A DNA stretch of 64,000 bases from positions 49,001,167 through 49,065,166 of the forward strand of contig OX246741.1 in assembly GCA_945910005.1 (NCBI GenBank), written 5' to 3'. Source of the DNA: Isoperla grammatica (Eukaryota; Arthropoda; Insecta; Plecoptera; Perlodidae). The translations under genes were made by a program, and so were the position numbers. Of the stretch, positions 39,641 to 51,100 are shown piece by piece. Each line of letters starts with the position of its first letter. Position 1 is the first letter of the stretch. The notes under the pieces are model-generated. The model was given only the letters and a program-made list of their open reading frames with translations, was not told where the DNA came from and did no database searches.

Positions 39641-40357
39641 TAGACCGAAGACAGAAGACAGAAGACCGAAGACCGAAGACCCAAGTCTGAACACTCAAGA
39701 CTCCAGACTCAAACCTCAAGACTCAAGACTCAGGACTCGAGACTCAAGACTCAAGACTCAAGACTCAAGACTCAAGACTCAAGACTCAGGACTCGAGACT
39801 CAAGACTCGAGACTCAAGACTCGAGACTCAAGACTCAAGACTCAAGACTCAAGACTCAAGACTCAGGACTCAAGACTCACGACTCACGACTCAAGACTCA
39901 AGCCTCGAGACTCAAGACTCAGGACTCAGGACTCGAGACTCAAGACTCAAGACTCAGGACTCAGGACTCAAGACTCACGACTCACGACTCACGACTCAAG
40001 ACTCACGACTCAAGACTCACGACTCAAGACTCAAGACTCAAGACTCAAGACTCAAGACTCACGACTCACGACTCAAGACTCAAGCCTCGAGACTCAAGAC
40101 TCAGGACTCAGGACTCAAGACTCACGACTCAAGACTCAAGACTCAAGACTCACGACTCACGACTCAAGACTCAAGCCTCGAGACTCGAGACTCAGGACTC
40201 AGGACTCAAGACTCACGACTCAGGACTCAAGACTCACGACTCAAGACTCAAGACTCAAGACTCAAGACTCAGGACTCAGGACTCAAGACTCACGACTCAG
40301 GACTCAGGACTCAAGACTCAGGACTCAAGACTCAACACTCAACACTCAAGACCGAAG
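39641..40357 (+). repeat. AGACTCA heptanucleotide minisatellite, about 100 units
   Basis: Tandem GACTCAA, with variants GACTCAG, GACTCAC and GACTCGA. Seven is not divisible by three, so three units make a 21-base, seven-codon cycle (D-S-R-L-K-T-Q). This leaves one frame open for 268 codons at 39618-40424. The ORF has no non-repetitive domain and no splice evidence, so I call the array and not a gene. Confidence 0.95.
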
Positions 40358-40359
40358 AC

Positions 40360-41460
40360 TGCGAGACAACATGCATCCTGGCGGCGTTTTCTTCGTTTCC
40401 CATGGTACAAACTACAAAGAGTGAACTCTTTAGCATTACTACAAAACATCGGCCACATTTGAAACGTTCTCATGTTGGTACTTATCTAGTTTAAAGAAAC
40501 TATAGAACCTTTGATAAGTTAATAATTTAAGCTATAGTTATAAGTAAAGTTAAATAATAATTATAACATCGCGTTGGTATGATCAAGATTGTGTTCTTGC
40601 ATCTTATAAAACAAAATTGTACTATGTATCTATAATATTGATGACACATTAACAATAATTCCCAACCATATTACTCTTGCATCTAATAATCAGCAGTAAA
40701 TATACTAAATATTCATTTAAATAATGATTTGAATTTCTCGGTTCTCACATTTCATATTGTTCATTATTTCATATGATCATATACTTTGCATTTTACTTGT
40801 TATTATTTGTATTGCAAAATGTATACACAGGAATATAATGTAAAATACACACAGTAAAACCATTTACTCGAAAGACTTCAGTGTAACCAATCTTACGCCT
40901 CATTCGCTTCCTTTTCGGCTCTTCGGCCAAGCATTTCCTCCAGCATCGTTCCTCGAGTCCAACCGTCTTACGATCACACTTCTTACTGTACACTCACCCC
41001 ATCGTGAAGATCACATTACTTACCACATCAATACGGTCCATGTTACTCTCACACCACTCAGGTATCCAACCGAATCACTCTATGCTATGATACCACAGTT
41101 TCAAAAACCTTGAATCTCTTGAATCAGAATAGTATCAATTATTTTCCTCACGGTTACTATTTTTAGTTTATTGTACAGATTTTCCAAAATTTGTGAATTA
41201 ATACCCTTTAGAAAGCGATTACTGCATGCAATGCATAAAAAAAAGCAGTGACGCTTTCAACAGCTTGGCCCAGATGTTGTCCCATCTTTTATTTAATTCA
41301 AAGCCAGTGCACTTTTCAAGTTGCACACCCATTGTAATGCCGTGATTTCGATCTTGAAATTAGCTTAACAAGTGACCAACCCTATTCATCCAAGCTAATT
41401 TATGTTAAGTTGTTTAGTAAAAATATCAAACGATGTACTGAACGCTTTGTGCTGGGTGCC
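40360..41460. other. Intergenic DNA, no gene seen
   Basis: AT-rich, no supported feature. Confidence 0.5.
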
Positions 41461-41495
41461 CCCTCGCCCGCCCCCCCCCCCCCCCCCCCCACCCA
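41461..41495. repeat. Poly-C tract
   Basis: About twenty consecutive C. Confidence 0.9.
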
Positions 41496-41882
41496 CATCC
41501 CCTCCCCTACAATTTCCATCAACCAACGAATAAATAATGAAGTATGTTAAAGTATCGATGGTAGCTCGATTAAATATTTAAACTTCGATTAAATGGTAAT
41601 CTGGTGATTGTTCTGGGGATTTAGCGACTCTTTGATGGTAACATAAAGTGATAACGTACACAAGGATATTGTGAGCTTAGTTTTACATAATAATTAAAAT
41701 TTCTGGAAAAAATCTCTATTAACCCAGATACGGACGAGCTTTGATGAAAGTTTTCATAGGTCATATTTTATATACACGTGTGACACCATTTAAATTGTAT
41801 GAGAATCATAAAACAGAAAAAGAGCTATTTATGTCTCCATTGGTAACGGTTTGAATGAGGTTTGAGATAGATCACAAAATTA

Positions 41883-42397
41883 ATTAAGCGAGCGAAGCGA
41901 GCGTCTCCACGAGACTCTTATGGCACTTCGTTCTGTTTTTTTGTTTTTTTTGTACTAGACTCTTATGGCACTTCATTCTGTTTGTCTTTTGTTTTGTTTT
42001 GATGTCTGTCGATAGCAGTCGAACGGAAAGTCCGATCATCTTGAAATTTGGACCATCCACAAGCCTTGATGTGGATTGAAGGTGTATAGTTTTGAGACAA
42101 AATCGTTCGAAAAGTTACAAAGTTACACTCAATAACTGTTAGTAACGGTGGCGGACCGCCGCGAAAACACTAGACAGAATGACAACGAAAATTCTTAGCA
42201 ACGCAAATTGCACTGCATTCAACAATATCGGGAAGTATAAAAGCAGTGGAAATTAGAAAAAAATTTTGAAATGCACATTCTTGAATTGTTGTTAATTGTT
42301 ATTAATATTTTTATTAGCTTTGAGATCTTTTCGCCAGAACGTTCGTAGATATGGACACGCTCGCTTATCAACGCGTCAAACAGAGCGTTTTCCTAGT
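41883..42397 (-). repeat. Dispersed repeat family E, copy 2 (short form)
   Basis: Reverse complement of 30257-31003, lacking about 290 central bases. It contains a local tandem duplication of ACTCTTATGGCACTTCGTTC (41915, 41955). Ends at the same CAGAGCGTTTTCCTAG as copy 1 begins. Confidence 0.75.
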
Positions 42398-42971
42398 ATT
42401 ATATTTTAATGTATTATAGATTTTTCAAAGCGTGGTTTAAAATGCTCACTGCATGGTATGAAGGGAACGCAAAACAAGTATTAGCAAGTAACCACTTTTT
42501 AATTTTATTTCGTTCAACATATACATGTTTAATATTCAATAAAAGGGTGTGTTTGGAGGCCTCACACAAACGAGTCCCATAATAAATGGTAAAATGTCCC
42601 TCACTGAAAATAAATGTATCTGTAACTGATTGGGTCCGTAGACGATAAATAATATAGTGTTGTTATCATCTGTTTTCTTTATTGAATTAAAACATCGACT
42701 AAAAAGTGTCAATGTTTTTCATTTCGCCACAGCGGCCCACACAGTTGATGTCCTGTCCCCTTAATTGCCTTATTCTAGTTTCTAATGAGTGATGATTATG
42801 AAGATATGAATATGTTATTAATATTTATATTGATGAACTGATGCGATGGGTCCCTATTATCATGGATATTACTTATAAATCGTTATTGTATATTGTTTCT
42901 CAAGTAAACGATAATAACTTTTAAACACAACGAAATGTTAACAAGTACACGGGCTATATATATCTATATTA

Positions 42972-43103
42972 TTCTGATCGCGTGCTCCCTATTCTCCGGC
43001 TACAACTGTACCATGTATAGTTTACACAAGAGCATCTATTTTCTGATCGCGTGCTCCCTATTCTCCGGCTGCAACTGTACCATGTATAGTTTACACAAGA
43101 GCT
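42972..43103 (+). repeat. 69-bp direct duplication
   Basis: TTCTGATCGCGTGCTCCCTA and the following 40 bases occur at 42972 and again at 43041 with very few changes. Confidence 0.85.
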
Positions 43104-43814
43104 GTTCATTAGGGTTGTAAGCATTAGCTTACCGCCTCATGCATTGTCTACATGTAAACTAATTGAACCCTGAGTTGAGTTTCTACAGACAGAGAAGAGC
43201 GCTTGGCTTCACGTCCCGTCCGCTCCAGGCATGCAGAGATGGGGCTCACTCAATTCAATTAGCCCCTAACGTTGATTAGACCAAACTTCACTCCAATGAG
43301 CGCTTATTGGGCTTAACTACCAACTGAGTACTACCACTTTTTCATAGAAGCAAACTTGAGGGAGTAAGGGTTGGCGACGGGAATACTAACATATGGCAAA
43401 CCACCCCCCACCCCCGCATAACATGATTGTAATGGAATTACCCGACGAACAAGCTTTACCATACCGTAACCTAATTGGGGCGTACATAGGGAAGCATCTC
43501 AGTCATAATTCGTTATTGTTGAAATTCATCCTTATACGAAATGTGATTTGGATATTGAATTCATTAGATTATTTTAGTCGGGATGTAGTCTTTGCTATGC
43601 ATGCGCTGTGTTTTTGTCTCTCGTTTCCGTGAAGGTTTGACAAGACTGAATATAATATGACAATGATAAAGGCGAGGTATTATGTGTAATGTGTGATGTA
43701 CCTTATGTCTATCTTCTTTTATTATTGAAATAATTAATAAAACCTACGTTACAAATGTTATAGAAACCATTATAAATTAAAAACAGAGAATACAATATAA
43801 ACCTGTATAGATCT

Positions 43815-43900
43815 AGGATCCCTAGATAGAGCTAATCACGGTTCTCTAGACCTTCAATGGCAACAATGTACAACAGTGCAAAATACACCTTAGCGTAACT
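43815..43900 (+). repeat. Dispersed repeat family F
   Basis: GAGCTAATCACGGTTCTCTAG and CAATGGCAACAATG-like sequence match 34050-34105. Confidence 0.5.
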
Positions 43901-43914
43901 ATCAAAGACCCTTA

Positions 43915-44428
43915 AGCTGGGATTTCAGTCGAGGATTGCACGGCGTGGCGCGGCGCGGATGAAGATTGCAGCCAATCAGCGTGCTCTATTTCTCAGCCGA
44001 GGAGAGCCGCGGATTTCTATCCGAGGATTGAAAATATTCAATATTCCAGCCGGCGAACTCCACGCTCGGCATGACGTCACTTTGAATGACCAATAAAAAA
44101 TCGAGATTACGACAACAAACAAATGACTGAAGACTTTGCCGAAAGATTATTGTTGACTTGTTGGCTGTCGAAAAGAGAGAAATCGTGTATAATATATTCC
44201 ACAAACACTATAAAAGTAATGGTTTGCGTGTTCAAGCGTGGAAGGACGTGGCGCAAGATTTTAACAACACAGGTAAGCAAAACGCCTAGGCCTAGGCTAG
44301 GCCTAGGGCCCTAGGCCTAGGCCACAGATAGCGCATCGTGCAATCTGCAAGTGAAATTGCTGGCGAGGAGAATCCGCGCCACGCCATGCCACGCCGCGCC
44401 GAGCACATCCTCGACTGAAATCGCAGCT
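43915..44428 (+). mobile_element. PIF/Harbinger-like DNA element carrying a broken MADF-like exon
   Basis: Termini AGCTGGGATTTCAGTCGAGG and its inverse (one mismatch) are flanked by the 3-bp duplication TTA (43912-43914 and 44429-44431), as in PIF/Harbinger elements. Sub-terminal GGCGTGGCGCGGCGCGG repeats are also inverted. Inside, from about 44143, one frame reads K-I-I-V-D-L-L-A-V-E-K-R-E, then Y-N-I-F-H-K-H-Y-K, then A-W-K-D-V-A-Q-D-F-N, the spacing of a MADF / Myb-SANT-like domain. It ends at a donor-like CAG-GTAAGC near 44275. An ATG at 44123 (M-T-E-D-F-A-E) is in another frame, so the coding piece is frameshifted. The transposase half is absent. Family assignment rests on the target duplication and domain type. 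Confidence 0.65.
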
Positions 44429-44522
44429 TTAGATAAACTAATCAATATCGATAATAATATGAAGTCAAAACAATAAAACGATAATTAAAAATAAAGTCAT
44501 AACATCTACAACGACGAGGACG

Positions 44523-44531
44523 AAGTAAACG

Positions 44532-44598
<67 letters not shown>

Positions 44599-44602
44599 TA
44601 AG

Positions 44603-44664
<62 letters not shown>

Positions 44665-44715
44665 TAACGATAACGATAGCGATAACGATAACGATAGCGA
44701 TAACGATAACGAACG
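44523..44715. repeat. (ACAACG)n hexamer array passing into (GATAAC)n
   Basis: About 25 units of CGACAA then GATAAC. The R-Y/R-C and S-L dipeptide ORFs on the minus strand are artefacts. Confidence 0.95.
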
Positions 44716-44839
44716 ACCATAGTCGGCATCGTGATCACAATCGTATAGAAATATTTCACGATTTCCGGATTGCGATCCCGATAGCGACAATTATAGGTAA
44801 GGCCGACTGACTGGCGCTTAGGTTGATTGATTGATATTT

Positions 44840-45100
44840 GGGATCAAGACGATGAGTGGGTGATAATGAAGACGAAATTGGGGGCTCTTTGGAGGAAAGG
44901 GGCAAGTAGGAGGGCGCGTGTGGTTAGGGGAAAGGGGAGGAAAGGGGATTGGGGTGTGGACTGCACTTCGTCTGACTTCTCCTCCTCGACCAGTCCGGCT
45001 AGGGTGGCCCTACCAGAAGCATACGCTTCCGCCGGCATAGCTCTCGGGATCACCAAAGCACGCAAACCTGCCCACCACGATAAGGTAGCAGTCCCTGGGC
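44840..45100 (-). mobile_element. Dispersed retroposon family C with SINE-B-like tail
   Basis: Near-identical to 63110-63360. On the minus strand it reads from CTACCTTATCGTGGTGGGC through AGAGCTATGCCGGCGG and CCGGACTGGTCGAGGAGG to a tail ATCACCCACTCATCGTCTTG shared with SINE family B. Confidence 0.7.
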
Positions 45101-45109
45101 AGGATGGTG

Positions 45110-45880
45110 CTTAGGTTTATTGTTGTTTCGCGTCTACATTTTGTACAACAAATTCCCCGCAATAAGTTATTACGTTTTACATTCACGGCTGCTTTACAAG
45201 TTTACAGTTTACATTGCTCGCTATACAAGTTGAAAAGGTTAAATTTCATATTTGTTTCGGGTTTTATAATACCTTTTTTTACGCGATGAAGTTTGGGAAA
45301 AACGACATCTTTGACAGTTTTCGGTATGTGAATTTTCTTCGCAAACGGGTAAAATGTTTGTTTCATAATGGCGGACGAAACGTCGTTTCTTCTACTAAAC
45401 TTCATCCCATAAACAATATAGGTGTCTGAGCACTTACACAAATATTAGTCTTGACTCTTTCATATAGCAGCGACCAAGTAGCTTTTCGTAACGTGAACCG
45501 AAAAACTAATAATTATTGAGGATAAGCGTTCTCCTATATTATGTTTGTGTTCTATTTTTGAACATTACATAATATATCCCAAATTTTAAAAGGTTTTGCT
45601 GTTCAAAAGCCTCCTTTCATGGTTGTCTTCAAAATCCAAAAAGCGATTGGAAGATCTTATCCTACATGAAGCTCATTGGGGTTTGGGTTTGATTGGATTT
45701 TAAGCTGATGGAAGTTTCACATCTAAACTGGGTCCATGGCAAAGCTGAGAACGCCGCAGGGCATTTTTTTTCACTGCATTTATAATATGTTGTTTGTGCA
45801 GCCCGAGTGCGACCCCAGTTTCCTTGACATTGTTGTGTCGCAACTGTCAAAAAGTAATCAAATGTAATCGTTTGTTTGTA
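45110..45880. other. Intergenic DNA, no supported gene
   Basis: Overlapping short ORFs on both strands. The minus frame at 45662-45850 has a T-Y-Y-K-C-S-E-K-K-C-P-A string faintly like a FLYWCH/WRKY-type zinc knuckle, too short to call. Confidence 0.4.
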
Positions 45881-45883
45881 GAT

Positions 45884-46193
45884 GACTCAAAACTAACATA
45901 GATAGCGCTGCTAAGCAACCTCCTTTCAGCGCCATTGATGAATAATAACAATAAAACAACAATGAAAATTGACAGCTAAACCACTCCTAATAGACGTTTA
46001 TTTTCTTGCCACCAGAATGCATCTCGTGTATTTTGAGTGCTCCAAAACTAACATAGATAGCGCTGCTAAGCAACCTCCTTTCAGCGCCATTGATGAATAA
46101 TAACAATAAAACAACAATGAAAATTGACAGCTAAACCACTCCTAATAGAAGTTTATTTTCTTGCCACCAGAATGCATCTCGTGTATTTTGAGT
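45884..46193 (+). repeat. 155-bp direct tandem duplication
   Basis: AAAACTAACATAGATAGCGC and the next 140 bases, to TATTTTGAGTGCT, occur twice, with only a few differences such as TAGACGTT/TAGAAGTT. The high identity points to a recent event. Confidence 0.9.
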
Positions 46194-46310
46194 GCTACTA
46201 GATGTTGGGTTTCTAAGAAATGTGCGCATGGTTGAACTTTTGTTATGGCTTCTGGTAATGAATTCGGGGATTTCGTCTCATGTTTCTGCTAGCCAGGTAG
46301 TGGGGGTGTA

Positions 46311-47370
46311 CAGGGCCGTATTAACTATCGATGACCACATAGGCACAACGTTTTAGGTCGCCCCCCCCCCCCCCCCCCCCCCCCCACCCGCTAATTCGGA
46401 ATCCAAAATATCATTATGATTATTCTGCCGGCCTATCTATCTATCTATGTATGTATATATTAATGCATGCATACAATACAATGCTTTTTTTTGCAAATAA
46501 TGTTTAGTCCTAGGGTATAGGGCCTACAAACAAATAAATAAATTCAATATAATAGATATGCAAATGTAAGGCTATAGTTTCCGTGTTGTTAAGTTATTTT
46601 ATAATACTCACCCAGCTGTGACTCGAAGTCGAGGCTTTTCGGACACGTTTATGTGTTCACAAATTTTAGAATTAACAAAATAAGTGATTTTGGGAGTCGT
46701 TCGAAGAGACGCTTCATTTGCTTCATTTTACGTCCCCCTGACCCACTTATTTTTTTCACACATTTTTTTAAAATTATTAATATACGAGCACAATAAAAAA
46801 TCTGGTCAAAATAAATGACTCACACCGCACTTACATACACCACACAACACAAGATTCCGTTTCTTGTTCATGCACGTCTCGCACTCGAAAAGTGACTGAA
46901 CTAAGGGATCTATACCTAAGCAACTGAAATTACTGAGACCACAAATATTTTTAAAATATGTGTCTGACAGCTCATCTCCCGCCCCATCGACGTTCACTGT
47001 ATTGAACACATTAACTAGCCACATCAGCAGTCAGCTGATAACAACCTTATAGTGTACAAAAGGATTAGAAAACCTGTGACACTGACATGCCTTGTACGCC
47101 CTGACCAATGCTCACATAGCAACTTTTTCAGTATGTCTTCTTATAAGCAAATGTTTTGCAGTCGTTGGGAAAACTTACAAACAATAAATTATTGCAGTGT
47201 CAGTTTTATGTTTTTATTTTTAAATTAGTCAATCTTGTCATCTGCCAGTCATTAATTCATATTATATATTTTTTAGATTTGTGGAGACAGGGGGGGGGGG
47301 GGGCAGGGGCCCCCTGTCTCGCGGCGCCCTAGGCAAGTGCCTAGGGCGCCTATTGGGTAATATGACCCTG
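46311..47370. mobile_element. hAT element, non-autonomous, with intact 8-bp target duplication
   Basis: Ends CAGGGCCGTATTA and TAATATGACCCTG are inverted repeats with two mismatches. Both flanks are GGGGTGTA (46303-46310 and 47371-47378), an exact 8-bp target-site duplication, the hAT signature. Long C and G runs lie near each end, and GCCCTAGGCAAGTGCCTAGGGC forms a sub-terminal hairpin near 47325. A 72-residue minus ORF (46806-47024) with several cysteines is not recognisable as transposase. Confidence 0.75.
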
Positions 47371-47700
47371 GGGGTGTACATAATTTGTGAAATGCCAAGT
47401 TCGACGAAAGTTCTACTGATTTTTTTGTTCTCAACTAAACCACAGACCCACTTTCAATAGCTTCGTTCAAATGTAGAATTCAAATATGGTCTTAGCTACA
47501 TTTTGGATCCAATCCCTGTTCACTCCTCATATTATAAACACTTCCCGAAAGGATCGGATTCTTTCAACCCATTCCCACAAGATGTGGGGGCGAGTCGAAA
47601 TTATAAGTTTAAATCCCAGATGAAACTCGTCATGTAAACAGAGTCGCGAACATGGCCAGGATTGGAATCTCAAATCCCGGGTCCTGTAAGTGGTAACTTC

Positions 47701-47822
47701 AGTGGCGTATCCGCAGGAATATATATCGGGGGGGGGGGGGGGCTGCCCAGAGTGGAACATAACTGTAAAAAGGTGCTCAACAAACGGCACAATTAAGGGT
47801 GGGGGGGGGGGGGGGGGGGGAT
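47701..47822 (+). mobile_element. hAT-like left end with G runs (partial)
   Basis: CAGTGGCGTATCCGCAGG followed by G runs at 47729 and 47801 resembles the left end at 8686. No matching right end was found close by. Confidence 0.35.
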
Positions 47823-47914
47823 GTCCCTCAAAATAGCGCCGCAGGCAATTTTTTATAAATCCGTATTTTTGATCGACTGACATATTTAGGCTGAACGTCT
47901 CATATTTTTGCAAC

Positions 47915-47990
47915 GTGGCTAATCGAGACAATGAGTGGGTGAAATATGAAGATGAAATACGGGGGTGTTTGGAGTCAAGGGGCAAGTAGT
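47915..47990 (-). mobile_element. Family C / SINE-B tail fragment
   Basis: GGCTAATCGAGACAATGAGTGG and GGGGTGTTTGGAG match the tail ends at 63100 and 44850. Confidence 0.6.
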
Positions 47991-47999
47991 GGTTTTAAT

Positions 48000-48900
48000 G
48001 TGTTAAGAAGAAGGTAAGGTGTATTGCTGAACGGGATACGGGTTACAACGGCGCCAAATACGTCTTCAAAATAATTTCAACAATCAATAATGTACAAAAT
48101 TACTACATTGTTACAACTTATACAATTTTACATATACGGGAGTGTTTTCCGACTAAGCAAATAGAGAAATGAATACGTAAATCTGTGTAATTGTTTGCTT
48201 AAATTTAGATGATTTGCAGTCAACAAGTCAACAAGTTCCTGAAATCAAACACGGGGGCTCCAGTATATGGGAGCGAACAAGGATAGAATACTATTCAAGT
48301 TAGATTTGAGTTCAATTCCAGTTCAACTCAATCCCAATCTCACTCCTGCCATTTAAACTGTGTTATTATAATAAGTTTCGACATTGGGTTTGAAATATAG
48401 AAATATATATATATTTAAAACCCAATGGTTTCGATTTCCTATGATTGTCTTTTGCTTCTAAATAGGCAAAGCATCCAGTTGAGGAACTATCAACCAAAAT
48501 AATATCGTGTCAAATTCTATCCAAAGATGTTGCACTGGATTGAGGCCTTAGCACCCTTCCATCTTTAGTATCCATGATTACCTTAAAAATTACCTGTGGA
48601 TAAGTGGAGGTCATAATACTAAATTATGTTTCGTATTGTAATTTATCAGTCAAACCAAATCTATTCCTATAACCATTTTTGCAGTAGTCAACTGATACTC
48701 CCGCCGTGCTAGAAAGCAGTAGCGCTCTGCCATCTGTTGTGAGAAGCGCAAACTGTTTCACGACGCTAGGCAGATAAAGTAGATTCCTAGCTTACCGCTC
48801 GGCGAGTAAAGGTGACCTACCTTATCGACGACGATTGACCAAGCTCTCCTGGCATCTAGCGGGAGAAGACAACACAACGCGAGTTCTTGTTTTTATTTTC
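48000..48900. other. Intergenic DNA, no gene seen
   Basis: Contains an inverted pair ACATTGGGTTTGAAATAT / TATATTTAAAACCCAATGG near 48380-48425. Nothing coding supported. Confidence 0.5.
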
Positions 48901-48913
48901 TAGGTGGGTGGTT

Positions 48914-48935
48914 GGGGGGGGGGGGGGGGGGGGAA
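48914..48935. repeat. Poly-G tract
   Basis: About twenty consecutive G. Confidence 0.9.
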
Positions 48936-49091
48936 GTGGTCATCTCTTATTATTCATTACTTTTACATTTTATCTTATCTTGTATGCTAAATTTAAAAAT
49001 GAGATGTAATATTATAAAAAAGAAGAATACTTAATTACAAATGGAATGTTTTTGTTTATACACTCAATAATAACTAATAATATTTACTAAA

Positions 49092-49303
49092 GTTGATTGA
49101 GAAACTGTAAGAATGACGGCCCCCTCCATATCCCCTTTACAGCTACCCGACCCCCCTCAACTCCGTGACAACCTGACAAAATGAAATACGTAACTGAAAA
49201 TCAGTTTGTTTCAGTTGTTCAGTTTGTTGTTTCACGGAGTTGAGGGGGGTCGGGTAGCAGAGGAGAGGATAAGGAGGGGGCCGTCATTCTTACAGTTTCT
49301 CAA
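49092..49303. mobile_element. Foldback MITE of about 210 bp
   Basis: GAAACTGTAAGAATGACGGC and its inverse form the termini. ACCCGACCCCCCTCAACTCC and its inverse near 49234 form a second pair. The loop is short and non-coding. GTGACAACCTGACAA also occurs near 8083, hinting at a degraded relative there. Confidence 0.75.
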
Positions 49304-49461
49304 CTATAGCAATACAATATAAACTGTGTATAGTGCCACTTTTATTTACCCAGAAAAAAATGCCTAGGCCCTATACAAATGTATGATTATTATGTAAATA
49401 TCGAATATGTGTACACATAATAAAATAATAATTATACAAAAACTACTCAAATAAGATGACC

Positions 49462-49562
49462 ATCATGGGGTCCATGCACAAACCAGGATTCGAACCCGAA
49501 ACTCAGGAACCATTGTTACCAGGCTAACGCGGCCACTACATCGGCTTCTTGAAAACAAGAGC
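49462..49562 (-). mobile_element. tRNA-derived SINE, family B (head)
   Basis: Minus strand reads AGTGGCCGCGTTAGCCTGG (A box), then GGTTCGAATCCTGG (B box), then TGCATGGACCCCATGAT, parallel to 37953-38040. Confidence 0.6.
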
Positions 49563-49857
49563 CTATATTTAAAAAAATGCAGTACAGTTTTATCGTATAT
49601 GGAAGAATACTTTAATTCTAAATTAAATCTCAAATGATACAAACCACGGCAAGTATCCCGGCTTATCAAAGATTAAAACCAACGGTTAGTAAATTAACTG
49701 GGACGTGCATGAATTGTTGTTCTGGATTCACTTACCGACCGGCCTAATAAAGTGAGACACTCTTCTGTCCTTTGAAGCCGTCTCACCCCTCGGCGCTCGG
49801 TTATGGTTCGTTTCTTTTGTGCTCTCCCTCACCCTCAAGTAACTCGATCTTGTTGCG

Positions 49858-49858
<1 letters not shown>

Positions 49859-49892
<34 letters not shown>
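49859..49892. repeat. (CT)n microsatellite
   Basis: Uninterrupted CT run; serine/leucine ORFs across it are artefacts. Confidence 0.95.
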
Positions 49893-49893
<1 letters not shown>

Positions 49894-49899
49894 GTGACG

Positions 49900-50990
49900 A
49901 CATTTCGTCTTTGTTACATTACATGTGTGGTCAGAATAACAACACAATATCACATTCGAATAGGTATAGCGTCGTCGGGGAAAGAAGCAAGGTGTTGTCA
50001 TCATGGATTATGTGATAAACAATGCCAGGTATCAAGCCATTTCCCCTCCACCTTACCACCACCACTCGGTACCAGCTGAGCGCTCGCGAGAAAGGAATGC
50101 GGGGAGGGTTGACGTAGACCGCAGACCCATCAAGCCAGGTGTCATTGTTAAAAATAGCAGCCTTTTGATGTAGTGAAATGATACAATTTCTCAATTACTT
50201 TTAAGGTATATGGAATATTCACGAAAAATTAATATAAAATTAAAATTTAATTTTTAAAAATACCTTGAAAACTGTCAATTTTATAGCAATCGTCTCGTCA
50301 TCATTATAATTTTCAGACTACGACAAAATCGTTAGGCCTAATACTCCTAGATGAAACAATCAAACTTGTAATTCCAGCCGTTGTCTAGTCTTCGTCGTAG
50401 GCCCTACAACAACAGATAGTTGTCATATCTTCAGAAAATGGATAACAACGCCCAATATTTACTGACTATTCTACGTAAATATGTTATTTTTGTTTTAATA
50501 ATAATAAATCGGCTACACAATTAATTATTAGGCGTACTAGTAGATAGGGAGATACAAATTTGATTTGATGTGCTTCTGGGTAAGATTCTTATTAAACAAT
50601 TCACAACATTATTAAACACCATGGTAATAATATTAATTATGATAATTAATTATAATAATATGCAAAGACGAGTTATTTAATTCATCATTATGTGATTGGT
50701 TGATTGGTGAAACATGGCGGGTGACGTATGCCCCGTTTTCCCGCCAGAAATCGATGTGAAACTTTCATTTTCGTTTTTTAAATGAAAATTTATTCTAAAT
50801 CATCAAAATTATGTATTTTTGAGGTCAGGATATTAATCCTAATCAAGTACAATAATAAAAAAATGACGCACATAGCCTATTGAAAGACGCCCATTTCTGC
50901 CAAATCTAGGCCTAGGTCCTTTAAAAGGGGGCATTAAAATGTTTATCACAACTTCTAAACATTCAATAAAATAGCCGACCGTTAGTAAAT
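49900..50990. other. Intergenic DNA, no gene seen
   Basis: AT-rich DNA downstream of the 4E-BP-like gene. Short ORFs only. Confidence 0.5.
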
Positions 50991-50997
50991 ATATATA

Positions 50998-51003
50998 TTT
51001 ATT
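50998..51003 (-). terminator. Candidate polyadenylation signal of the 4E-BP-like gene
   Basis: AATAAA on the minus strand, about 98 bases past the TAA/TAG-type stop of the upstream reading frame. This is the only such hexamer close to the stop and the spacing is normal for a short 3' UTR. Confidence 0.55.
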
Positions 51004-51100
51004 TCGTTAGATAGACAAAACAAATGCCATTGATAATTTAAACATTTTTTTGTAAAACGTTGAATGTAAATGAACGTTGACAATACATACGCCTAACATT

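Noticed and set aside
39618..40424. 268-residue ORF as a repetitive protein gene
   Set aside because: It is the AGACTCA array read in frame, with no independent domain, splice site or flanking coding sequence.
44442..44790. Arg/Cys- and Ser/Leu-rich minus-strand ORFs
   Set aside because: Products of the ACAACG/GATAAC hexamer array in two frames.
45662..45850. FLYWCH/WRKY-type zinc-finger gene
   Set aside because: Only a single Y-Y-K-C-x4-C-P-A string, with no downstream histidines visible.
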